Assembly (NCBI GenBank): GCA_946481355.1 | Contig: CAMLNH010000198.1 | Span: 1 to 5,401 of the forward strand | Reading direction: 5' to 3' | DNA length: 5,401 bases | Source of the DNA: an uncultured Curvibacter sp. | Lineage (GTDB): Bacteria > Pseudomonadota > Gammaproteobacteria > Burkholderiales > Burkholderiaceae | Shown here: piece after piece, positions 1 to 5,401 of the stretch | Numbering within the stretch: the first letter of the stretch is position 1 | Layout: the number at the start of each line of letters is the position of its first letter | Notes under the pieces: generated by a model | What the model was told of the DNA's origin: nothing | What the model saw: the letters and a program-made list of their open reading frames with translations, nothing else | The model's database searches: none | Made by a program: the position numbers and the translations under genes

Positions 1-920
1 TCGACTTCCTGATCGCGGTGATCGGCCTGTTCGGCATCGGCGAGATCCTGCTGTCCATGGAAGAAGGCCTGTCCTTTTCGGGCAAGAGCGCCAAGATCGA
101 CCCCAAGGTCGTGTGGCAGACCTGGAAGAAGCTGCCCGCCTATTGGGCCACTTCGCTGCGCAGCTCGGTGATCGGCATCTGGATGGGTATCACCCCCGGT
201 GGCGCCACCCCGGCCTCCTTCATGGCCTACGGTATCGCCAAGAAGGTGTCCAAGACCGGTGACAAGTTCGGTACGGGTGAGCTCGAGGGCATCGTCGCCC
301 CCGAGACCGCCGCCCACGCCGCCGGCACGGCCGCCCTGCTGCCCATGCTGGCCCTGGGCATCCCCGGCTCCCCGACGGCCGCCGTGCTGCTGGGTGGTCT
401 GCTGATCTGGGGTCTGCAACCCGGCCCGCTGCTCTTCGTCGAGCAGAAGGACTTCGTCTGGGGCCTGATCGCTTCCATGTACCTGGGCAACCTGGTCGGT
501 CTGCTGGTCGTGCTGACCACGGTGCCGCTGTTCGCCTCGATCCTGCGCATCCCCTTCTCGATCATCGCCCCCGTGATCATCGTGATCTGCGCCATCGGTG
601 CCTACACCGTGCACAACGCCATGCTCGACATCTGGTTCATGCTGCTGTTCGGCGTGGTGGGCTACGTGTTCAAGAAGCTCGACTACCCGATTGCGCCGCT
701 GGTGCTGGCCCTGGTGCTGGGCGACAAGGCCGAAGACTCCTTCCGCCAGGCCATGCTGGTCTCGCAGGGTGAGATGTCGATCATGTTCTCCAACGCGCTG
801 GTGGGCTCCATCACCACGCTGGCCCTGCTGCTGCTGTTCTGGCCCGTGATCTCCAAGATCATTGCCCTGATCAAGCCGCCCAAGGAAGACGAGTTCGCCG
901 CCCAGCGGGGCGTGGACTGA
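1..920 (+). CDS. Tripartite tricarboxylate transporter permease, TctA family (C-terminal part, 5' end outside window)
   Basis: Large membrane subunit of a tripartite tricarboxylate transporter: with a small TctB-type membrane protein and a periplasmic TctC/Bug binding protein, this family imports carboxylates using an ion gradient. The frame is open from base 3 and ends at TGA 918-920, giving about 305 residues of a family usually near 500, so the N-terminal part lies off the left edge. Family hallmarks are visible: ITPGGATPASFMAY (visible residues 63-76), a GTGELEGIVAPE stretch (about 90-101), and the strongly conserved LGIPGSPTAAVLLGG followed by GLQPGP (118-142). Hydrophobic membrane segments follow at about 152-177, 184-203, 206-222 and 265-285, with a charged cytoplasm-like tail (KPPKEDEFAAQ). 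The substrate cannot be read from the permease, since the binding protein usually sets specificity. Nearby oxalate genes make oxalate a candidate, by inference only. The GTG at 18 is internal, not the start. Confidence 0.95.
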   Translation, partial: DFLIAVIGLFGIGEILLSMEEGLSFSGKSAKIDPKVVWQTWKKLPAYWATSLRSSVIGIWMGITPGGATPASFMAYGIAKKVSKTGDKFGTGELEGIVAPETAAHAAGTAALLPMLALGIPGSPTAAVLLGGLLIWGLQPGPLLFVEQKDFVWGLIASMYLGNLVGLLVVLTTVPLFASILRIPFSIIAPVIIVICAIGAYTVHNAMLDIWFMLLFGVVGYVFKKLDYPIAPLVLALVLGDKAEDSFRQAMLVSQGEMSIMFSNALVGSITTLALLLLFWPVISKIIALIKPPKEDEFAAQRGVD

Positions 921-954
921 TCTCCCGGACCCGCCCTGCCCTCAACCTGCATTG

Positions 955-960
955 AAGGAG
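955..960 (+). promoter_or_regulatory. Ribosome binding site of the kinase-like/BON gene
   Basis: AAGGAG lies 8 bases before the ATG at 969. It fixes that ATG as the start in preference to the internal methionine codons at residues 6 and 10. The 48-base gap after the permease stop shows no terminator hairpin, so the two genes are probably co-transcribed. Confidence 0.8.
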
Positions 961-968
961 TTCCGACC

Positions 969-1802
969 ATGGCCGTGATTGCAATGACCCAGGAAATGGG
1001 ATCCCTCGCAAAAGACGTGGCCACGGAACTGGCCAGCACGATGAACCTGTCCATGCTGCGGCATGAGGTGGTGGATCACGTGGCCGGCAAGATGCATGTG
1101 TCGTCCAGCCTCATCAAACGGCTGCGTGAGGGCAAGGCGGGGCTCATCGAACGGGCCACGGCGGACACCGCCAGCATGGCGCTCTACACCGCCGAGGAAG
1201 TCTTCGAGCTGGCCAACCAGGGCAACGTCGTGCTGCGCGGCTGGGGGGCGACCTGCCTGCTGCGTCCGGTGCCCCACGTGGTCACCGTGCGCATCACGCG
1301 CTCCTTCCACAAGCGCGTCGAGTGGCTCATGAACCATCTGGAGACCGACGACCGCGATTTCGCGGAAGACGAGATCCGTCGTAGCGACCATGCGCACGCC
1401 ACGCGCATGCATCAGCTCTTCGGCGTGACCTGGGGTGACCCGGTGCTCTACGACCTGGTGCTCAACACCGACCGCCTCAGCGTGCACAGCTGCGTGGAGC
1501 AGATCCGCCAGCTCACGCAACGCCCCGAGTTCCAGGAATCCGAGGCCTCGCGCCAGCTGCTGGCCAATATGGCCCTGTCGGCCCATGTGCGCTCGGCCCT
1601 CAAGGCCAACGAGAGCACGCAGGAAGTGAACATCACGGTCGAGGCTCAGCAGGGCCGCGTCGTCCTCAAGGGCATCGTGGTCAATGAACAGGAGCACCAG
1701 CAGGCCGAGAAAGTTGCGGCTGGCGTCAAGGGCGTGACGGGCGTCGAGAACCGCCTGCGGCTCATGAAAGCCTCCCGGACCTTCACCTACTCCAAAACCT
1801 GA
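969..1802 (+). CDS. Cytidylate kinase-like domain protein with C-terminal BON domain
   Basis: 277 residues in two recognisable parts. Residues 1-180 resemble the cytidylate-kinase-like family (Cytidylate_kin2 type). The N-terminal strand VIAMTQEMGS corresponds to the family's VITISRxYGSGGR nucleotide loop. It is followed by GNVVLRGWGATCLLR (86-100), a strand with HVVTVRI (103-109), an RRSD..HATRMHQLFG lid-like segment (137-152) and DPVLYDLVLNTDRLS (157-171), all typical of the family. Residues about 196-266 match a BON domain, a small fold found in envelope and osmotic-stress proteins and thought to bind phospholipid or ligand, with VNITVEAQQGRVVLKGIV and a GVTGVENRL ending. No signal peptide or membrane segment is seen, so it is probably cytoplasmic. 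The P-loop reads GSLAKD (11-16) instead of GSGGRE, so catalysis is doubtful. The actual role is unknown; position after the permease suggests a link to transport or its regulation. Family assignment is firm, function is not. Confidence 0.85.
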   Translation: MAVIAMTQEMGSLAKDVATELASTMNLSMLRHEVVDHVAGKMHVSSSLIKRLREGKAGLIERATADTASMALYTAEEVFELANQGNVVLRGWGATCLLRPVPHVVTVRITRSFHKRVEWLMNHLETDDRDFAEDEIRRSDHAHATRMHQLFGVTWGDPVLYDLVLNTDRLSVHSCVEQIRQLTQRPEFQESEASRQLLANMALSAHVRSALKANESTQEVNITVEAQQGRVVLKGIVVNEQEHQQAEKVAAGVKGVTGVENRLRLMKASRTFTYSKT

Positions 1803-1818
1803 GCGGCATCTTGCCGAT

Positions 1819-1840
1819 CTGCCCTGAGCGGACAGGGCAG
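1819..1840 (+). other. Hairpin upstream of the terminator
   Basis: CTGCCCTG (1819-1826) pairs perfectly with CAGGGCAG (1833-1840) around a 6-base loop, AGCGGA. It begins 17 bases after the stop of the kinase-like/BON gene and has no T-run, so it is not a terminator by itself. It may protect the 3' end of the transcript or assist the hairpin that follows. Confidence 0.5.
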
Positions 1841-1845
1841 CCTCC

Positions 1846-1879
1846 AGGCCTGTTCCCAACGGAACAGGCCTTTTTTCTT
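1846..1879 (+). terminator. Rho-independent terminator of the permease/kinase-like transcript
   Basis: AGGCCTGTTCC (1846-1856) and GGAACAGGCCT (1861-1871) form a perfect 11-bp stem with a CAAC loop, followed directly by TTTTTTCTT (1871-1879). This is a strong intrinsic terminator for + strand transcription. On the - strand the stem is followed by GGAGG rather than a T-run, so it does not look like an efficient terminator for the convergent regulator gene, and no separate one is seen for that gene. Confidence 0.93.
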
Positions 1880-1907
1880 GTACGAACGGGAAGCGCGCGC
1901 AAGCGCC

Positions 1908-2516
1908 TCAGATCTTGCCGCGCTGCTTGAGGCGGCTCAGCGTTTCGGCCGAGAGGTTGAGGTAGGCCGCAAGTTCCTTCTTGGGGATGCGGTCAAAGAG
2001 CTCGGCGTGCTTGCGCAGAAAGCGGTGCACCCGGCCCGGCGCATCGAGCAGGTGCAGCGTGATGGTGTGCGCCATGATCTCGCTCATGAGGTGCATGACG
2101 CTGTATTCGAAGAGGTGCTTTTCCTCGGGGTGCCGCTCCAGGAAGCTGATCCACTCGGGCATGGGCAGCTTGACCACCCGCGCCTTGGTCACCGAGACGA
2201 TGCTGTAGGGCGTGGGGGTCTTCAAAGACCATGCGGCGTAGCTGGTTTCCATCTCGCGTTCGGCCGCGAAGCGCAGGATCATCTCCTTGCCCTGCGGATT
2301 GGCCACCACGCGCTTGAGCACGCCATCAAGAATGAAATACTGCTCCATCTCGTGCACGCCCTGGTGCAGCAGGAAATCGCCCTTGTTGCAGTCCACCAGC
2401 GTGAGATGCTGCTCAAGCTCCTCGTGCGAGGTGGCACTCATGCCCTTGAGGACGTGATTCTGGCGGAGTTGAACCCGGATGATGTTCTTTTCCGGATGAT
2501 TCTCTATGGATGTCAT
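1908..2516 (-). CDS. Crp/Fnr-family transcriptional regulator
   Basis: 202-residue DNA-binding regulator. Residues about 33-120 form the cyclic-nucleotide-binding-type beta roll (KGDFLLHQG at 45-53, [13 protein letters not shown] at 58-70, [10 protein letters not shown] at 74-83). A long dimerisation helix follows (about 128-157), then a helix-turn-helix at about 175-199 ([20 protein letters not shown]). The recognition helix carries E191-x-x-S194-R195, the pattern FNR uses to read TTGA half-sites, rather than the R-E-x-x-x-R pattern of CRP. Only one cysteine (C43) is present, so an FNR-type [4Fe-4S] cluster is excluded. The canonical R-S pair of the CRP cAMP pocket is also absent (the region reads KTPTPYSI), so the ligand is unknown. 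The chain stops just after the recognition helix, without a long wing, as in other short members of this superfamily. It is divergent from oxc and faces a fitting palindrome, so it is the likely local regulator. A modest AGGA lies 4 bases before the ATG. Confidence 0.92.
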   Translation of the reverse strand: MTSIENHPEKNIIRVQLRQNHVLKGMSATSHEELEQHLTLVDCNKGDFLLHQGVHEMEQYFILDGVLKRVVANPQGKEMILRFAAEREMETSYAAWSLKTPTPYSIVSVTKARVVKLPMPEWISFLERHPEEKHLFEYSVMHLMSEIMAHTITLHLLDAPGRVHRFLRKHAELFDRIPKKELAAYLNLSAETLSRLKQRGKI

Positions 2517-2592
2517 GGGGTCCTGGAATCGCGTCTGCCCGTTGCCTGTTCCGGGCCGCCTTCCCTCTGGAAGATGGTCATTTGTCCCGAAA

Positions 2593-2608
2593 ATTGACCG
2601 TGGTCAAT
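2593..2608. promoter_or_regulatory. FNR-type palindromic operator between the regulator and oxc
   Basis: ATTGACC (2593-2599), GT, GGTCAAT (2602-2608): a perfect inverted repeat with 7-base arms. Its core TTGAC-N4-GTCAA has the spacing of FNR/DNR/NNR-type sites. It lies 76 bp from the start codon of the divergent Crp/Fnr-family gene, whose ExxSR recognition helix predicts TTGA half-sites. Its centre (2600.5) is 41.5 bases upstream of the start point predicted from the TATCAT at 2630-2635, the standard position for class II activation. A further lone GGTCA lies at 2576-2580. Binding is inferred, not shown. Confidence 0.72.
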
Positions 2609-2629
2609 GGCGAAAAACGGATCGCTTCC

Positions 2630-2635
2630 TATCAT
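2630..2635 (+). promoter_or_regulatory. Candidate -10 element of the oxc-frc promoter
   Basis: TATCAT matches the sigma-70 consensus TATAAT at five of six bases and sits in a locally A/T-rich patch. There is no -35 hexamer at the normal 16-18 base distance, as expected for an activator-dependent promoter whose -35 zone is occupied by an FNR-like box. Predicted transcription start is about 2642, giving a leader of about 168 bases before oxc. Confidence 0.5.
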
Positions 2636-2641
2636 AACCCG

Positions 2642-2809
2642 GCGTTACCAACCGACTCGGCCCCAGCCCCTGCGGAGCCTTGCGGAACGGCAACGTCGGC
2701 AACCCCCGCCTGCGTGCTCCCGGGGCTGCCTAACCCCCTGGAGCCGCAGGTATTTGCCAGCCGGGTCGCCCGACTTCCAAAGACGTCCAAAACCGAGAGA
2801 GACTGCACC
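2642..2809 (+). other. Long untranslated leader of oxc, no gene seen
   Basis: About 168 bases between the predicted start point and the oxc ATG. It is C-rich and contains nested inverted repeats that could not all form at once: CAGCCCC (2664-2670) with GGGGCTG (2722-2728), and CCTGCGG (2669-2675) with CCGCAGG (2744-2750). No known riboswitch class is recognised. In DNA this GC-rich, 7-base arms can arise by chance. The oxc frame is open upstream through this stretch, but the sequence does not resemble an enzyme N-terminus. Confidence 0.35.
2795..2801 (+). promoter_or_regulatory. Weak ribosome binding site deciding the oxc start
   Basis: The purine run GAGAGAG lies 8 bases before the ATG at 2810. 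It is a poor Shine-Dalgarno match, but position and protein homology agree: translation from this ATG begins MSND, like the oxalyl-CoA decarboxylase of Oxalobacter formigenes, whereas the frame remains open 300 bases further upstream. Confidence 0.5.
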
Positions 2810-4552
2810 ATGTCCAACGACGCTCAAACCAGAGAACTGACCGACGGCTTCCACCTCGTCATCGATGCTCTGAAACTCAACGGCATCAAGAACATCTACG
2901 GCCTGCCGGGTATTCCGATCACCGACCTGACCCGTATGCTGCAGGCTGAAGGCCTGCGCGTGATCTCTTTCCGCCACGAGGCCAATGCCGGCAACGCCGC
3001 CGCCATCGCCGGCTTCCTCAACGGCGCCGAAGGCGTGCCTGGCGTGTGCCTGACGGTGTCCGCCCCCGGCTTCCTCAACGGCCTGGTCGCGCTGGCCAAC
3101 GCCACGACCAACTGCTGGCCCATGATCCTGATCTCCGGCTCCTCCGAGCGCGAGATCGTCGACCTGCAACAGGGCGACTACGAAGAAATGGACCAGCTGG
3201 CCATCGCCAAGCCCCTGTGCAAGGCCGCCTTCCGCGTGCTCAACGCCGAGGACATCGGCGTGGGCATCGCCCGCGCCATCCGCGCCGCCGTCTCCGGCCG
3301 CCCGGGCGGTGTCTACCTGGACCTGCCGGCCAAGCTGTTCTCGCAGGCCATGGACGCCGCGGCCGGCAAGGCCTCGCTGATCAAGGTGGTCGACCCGGTG
3401 CCGCGCCAGATCCCCGCTCCTGACGCTGTCAAGCGCGCGCTGGACCTGCTCAAGGGCGCCAAGAAGCCCCTGATCCTGTTGGGCAAGGGCGCCGCTTACG
3501 CCAAGGCCGACGCCGAGATCAAGTCCCTGGTCGAGAAGACCGGCATCCCCTACCTGCCCATGTCCATGGCCAAGGGCATCCTGCCCGACACGCACGACCA
3601 GTCTGCCGCTGCTGCCCGTTCCTACGTGCTGCCCGAAGCCGACGTGGTGCTGCTGATCGGCGCGCGCCTGAACTGGCTGCTCTCGCACGGCAAGGGCAAG
3701 ACCTGGGGTGGCAAGGACCACAAGGACTGGGGCAAGCAGAAGTTCATCCAGATCGACATCTCCCCGACCGAAGCCGACAGCAACGTGGCCATCGACGCCC
3801 CGCTGGTCGGTGACGTGGGCTCCTGCGTCTCCGCCCTGCTCGCCGGCATCGGCAGCAACTGGGCCAAGCCCCCGGTCGAGTGGACCGGCGCCATCGCCGA
3901 ACGCAAGACCAAGAACGTCGCCAAGATGGCCGAGACCCTGGCCAAGGATCCGGTGCCGATGAACTTCCACAGCGCCTTGAACGTGGTGCGTGACATCGTC
4001 AAGGCCAACCCCGACGCCATGCTGGTCAACGAAGGCGCCAACGCGCTGGACTTCACCCGCTCCATCGTCGACATGTACAAGCCGCGCAAGCGTCTGGACG
4101 TGGGCACCTGGGGCGTGATGGGCATCGGCATGGGCTTTGCCGTAGCCGCTGCTGTCGAATCCGGCCAACCCGTGATCGCTGTGGAAGGCGACAGCGCCTT
4201 CGGCTTCAGCGGCATGGAAGTCGAGACGATCTGCCGCTACAACCTGCCAGTCTGCATCGTCATCATGAACAACAACGGCGTGTACCGCGGCACCGACGTC
4301 AACCCGACCGGTGGCGCCGACGTGGCCCCGACCGTGTTCGTCAAGGGCGCACGCTACGACAAGCTGATGGAAGCCTTCGGCGGTGTCGGCGTCAACGCCA
4401 CCACCCCGGCCGAGCTGCGCAAGGCCATGGAAGAAGCCATCAAGTCGCGCAAGCCCACCCTGATCAATGCCGTCATCGACGAGACCGCCGGCACCGAGAG
4501 CGGCCGCATCACCAGCCTGAACCCGGCCAGTGTTGCGACCAAGAAGCACTGA
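2810..4552 (+). CDS. oxc: Oxalyl-CoA decarboxylase
   Basis: Thiamine-diphosphate enzyme converting oxalyl-CoA to formyl-CoA and CO2 in the cytoplasm. It has 580 residues, against 568 in Oxalobacter formigenes. Three domains in order: the pyrimidine-binding domain (about 1-190) with the catalytic glutamate in RHEANAG (E57) and the Y124-E125 pair in QGDYEEMDQ matching active-site Y120-E121; a central Rossmann-like domain (about 195-365, [12 protein letters not shown] at 223-234), which in this family binds ADP as activator; and the diphosphate-binding domain with [11 protein letters not shown] (460-470) to MNNNG (486-490), giving D461, N488 and G490 as Mg2+ ligands. Y492 follows in VYRG. The C-terminal ESGRITSLN keeps the serine (S564) equivalent to S553. 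All key residues are present, so it should be active. Start is set by homology (MSND...). frc follows after 37 bp without a terminator. ThDP relatives such as acetolactate synthase are unlikely given these specific matches. Confidence 0.97.
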   Translation: MSNDAQTRELTDGFHLVIDALKLNGIKNIYGLPGIPITDLTRMLQAEGLRVISFRHEANAGNAAAIAGFLNGAEGVPGVCLTVSAPGFLNGLVALANATTNCWPMILISGSSEREIVDLQQGDYEEMDQLAIAKPLCKAAFRVLNAEDIGVGIARAIRAAVSGRPGGVYLDLPAKLFSQAMDAAAGKASLIKVVDPVPRQIPAPDAVKRALDLLKGAKKPLILLGKGAAYAKADAEIKSLVEKTGIPYLPMSMAKGILPDTHDQSAAAARSYVLPEADVVLLIGARLNWLLSHGKGKTWGGKDHKDWGKQKFIQIDISPTEADSNVAIDAPLVGDVGSCVSALLAGIGSNWAKPPVEWTGAIAERKTKNVAKMAETLAKDPVPMNFHSALNVVRDIVKANPDAMLVNEGANALDFTRSIVDMYKPRKRLDVGTWGVMGIGMGFAVAAAVESGQPVIAVEGDSAFGFSGMEVETICRYNLPVCIVIMNNNGVYRGTDVNPTGGADVAPTVFVKGARYDKLMEAFGGVGVNATTPAELRKAMEEAIKSRKPTLINAVIDETAGTESGRITSLNPASVATKKH

Positions 4553-4574
4553 TTTCACAAGCGCAACCACCCAC

Positions 4575-4580
4575 AAGGAG
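4575..4580 (+). promoter_or_regulatory. Ribosome binding site of frc
   Basis: AAGGAG, 9 bases before the ATG at 4590, in the 37-base oxc-frc gap. It is much stronger than the site in front of oxc, so the second gene may be translated more efficiently than the first. Confidence 0.8.
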
Positions 4581-4589
4581 AACTGCAAC

Positions 4590-5401
4590 ATGTCCAACAA
4601 ACCCCTCAAGGGCATCAAGATCATCGACTTCACGCACGTGCAAGCCGGTCCCGCCTGCACCCAGCTGCTGGCCTGGTTCGGCGCCGACGTGATCAAGGTC
4701 GAGCGTCCTGGCGCCGGTGACGTGACCCGCAGCCAGCTGCGCGACATCCCCGATGCCGACGCGCTGTACTTCACCATGCTCAACAGCAACAAGCGTTCCC
4801 TGACCCTGGACACCAAGACCAAGGAAGGCAAGGAAGTGCTGGAGAAGCTGATCAAGAAGTCCGACGTCATGGTCGAGAACTTCGGTCCCGGCGCGCTGGA
4901 CCGCATGGGCTTCACCTGGGAGTACATCCAGAAGCTCAACCCCGGCATGATCCTGGCGTCCGTCAAGGGCTTCAGCGAAGGCCACCACTACGAGGACCTC
5001 AAGGTCTACGAAAACGTGGCCCAGTGCGCTGGCGGCGCCGCCTCGACCACCGGCTGGTGGAAGGGCGAAAACTCGGCCCCCACGATCTCCGCTGCTGCCC
5101 TGGGTGACTCCAACACCGGCATGCACCTGGCCATCGGTATCCTGACCGCCATCATCGGCCGCCAGCAGACCGGCAAGGGCCAGAAGGTCGCCGTGTCCAT
5201 GCAGGACGCCGTGCTGAACCTGTGCCGCGTGAAGATGCGTGACCAGCAACGCCTGGAGAAGATCGGTTATCTGGAAGAGTATCCCCAGTACCCGCACGAG
5301 ATGGAGTACTTCAAGGACAAGGTCACCCCGCGCGGCGGCAACGCCGGCGGCGGCGGTCAGCCGGGCTGGATCCTGAAGTGCAAGGGCTGGGAGACCGACC
5401 C
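4590..5401 (+). CDS. frc: Formyl-CoA:oxalate CoA-transferase (3' end outside window)
   Basis: Class III (CaiB/BaiF-type) CoA-transferase that moves CoA from formyl-CoA to oxalate, releasing formate and supplying oxalyl-CoA to Oxc. 270 codons are visible of a family about 416-428 long, so roughly the C-terminal third is missing. Matching segments: [23 protein letters not shown] split around Q18, the nucleotide-site residue; [18 protein letters not shown] (96-113); [12 protein letters not shown] with the catalytic aspartate D173 (D169 in Oxalobacter); [18 protein letters not shown] (204-221); and the glycine-rich loop [10 protein letters not shown] (251-260) that closes over the active site. 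The position of Oxalobacter W48 is Q49 here (TRSQLRD), as in E. coli YfdW, and the segment before the glycine loop is shortened as in YfdW. Overall it is therefore the YfdW-like version of the enzyme. Co-directional with oxc at 37 bp, it forms the oxalate operon. Confidence 0.96.
   Translation, partial: MSNKPLKGIKIIDFTHVQAGPACTQLLAWFGADVIKVERPGAGDVTRSQLRDIPDADALYFTMLNSNKRSLTLDTKTKEGKEVLEKLIKKSDVMVENFGPGALDRMGFTWEYIQKLNPGMILASVKGFSEGHHYEDLKVYENVAQCAGGAASTTGWWKGENSAPTISAAALGDSNTGMHLAIGILTAIIGRQQTGKGQKVAVSMQDAVLNLCRVKMRDQQRLEKIGYLEEYPQYPHEMEYFKDKVTPRGGNAGGGGQPGWILKCKGWETD

Noticed and set aside
942..1859. Antisense open frame (305 codons) opposite the kinase-like/BON gene, running into the terminator stem
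   Set aside because: The + strand product shows two conserved domains and a good ribosome binding site; the antisense translation shows none.
1878..2597. Open frame (239 codons) on the + strand across the regulator gene
   Set aside because: The - strand product is a clear Crp/Fnr protein. This frame has no ribosome binding site of note, begins right after a terminator, and runs through the divergent control region.
2594..2622. TTGACC at 2594-2599 as an ordinary -35 box
   Set aside because: At 17 bases the -10 would be ACGGAT, which is not acceptable. The hexamer is better explained as the left arm of the perfect palindrome.
2510..2809. In-frame upstream extension of oxc by 100 codons
   Set aside because: The family starts at MSND. 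The extension would cover the operator and the predicted promoter, and its translation has no enzyme-like or targeting-signal character.
2607..2840. Possible 77-codon leader peptide or small gene overlapping the oxc start
   Set aside because: Its ATG lies within the operator and upstream of the predicted transcription start. There is no ribosome binding site, and the translation is an R/P-rich composition artefact.
2645..4966. Very long antisense open frame (773 codons) opposite oxc and frc
   Set aside because: It mirrors two genes whose products match known enzymes residue by residue. Its translation is low-complexity, rich in G, V, H, D and Q, with no recognisable domain. Long antisense frames are expected opposite GC-rich coding sequence with strong third-position bias.
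4509..5297. Antisense open frame (262 codons) opposite frc
   Set aside because: The sense product is a clear CoA-transferase with its catalytic aspartate and glycine loop; the antisense translation is compositionally biased with no motif.
1..5401. CRISPR arrays, tRNA/rRNA genes, insertion sequences, attachment sites
   Set aside because: No regularly spaced repeats, transposase, structural RNA or duplicated target-site pattern was seen in reading both strands.

Overview
The window is GC-rich DNA of betaproteobacterial character, most likely Burkholderiales and possibly a Comamonadaceae-type genome. The grounds are a strong G/C bias at third codon positions, a tripartite tricarboxylate transporter (TTT) permease, and proteins close to the Oxalobacter formigenes and E. 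coli oxalate enzymes. Genus is not readable from the sequence. The recognisable theme is oxalate (or oxalyl-CoA/formyl-CoA) catabolism.

Layout. (1) 1-920, + strand: the C-terminal ~305 residues of a TctA-family permease, cut by the left edge. (2) 969-1802, + strand, 48 bp downstream and probably on the same transcript: an unusual two-domain protein, a cytidylate-kinase-like domain with an eroded P-loop followed by a BON domain. (3) 1803-1907: convergent intergenic region with two consecutive hairpins; the second, followed by a T-run, is a textbook intrinsic terminator for the + strand genes. (4) 1908-2516, - strand: a Crp/Fnr-family regulator with an FNR-like ExxSR recognition helix but no Fe-S cysteine cluster. 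(5) 2517-2809: divergent control region with a perfect TTGACC-GT-GGTCAA palindrome, a TATCAT -10 candidate in class II activator geometry, and a leader of about 168 nt. (6) 2810-4552, + strand: oxalyl-CoA decarboxylase (oxc). (7) 4590 to the right edge, + strand: formyl-CoA:oxalate CoA-transferase (frc), first 270 residues.

How they fit together. Frc moves CoA from formyl-CoA to oxalate, giving oxalyl-CoA and formate. Oxc decarboxylates oxalyl-CoA to formyl-CoA and CO2, which feeds the next Frc turn. The two genes form an operon. The divergent regulator probably binds the palindrome in front of oxc: its recognition helix predicts a TTGA-type half-site and the palindrome supplies it at the right distance from the -10. 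The TctA permease may import a carboxylate, conceivably oxalate, but this rests on proximity only. The least understood gene is the kinase-like/BON protein that follows the permease.

Most other long open frames, including antisense frames of several hundred codons across oxc and frc, are composition artefacts of GC-rich coding sequence.
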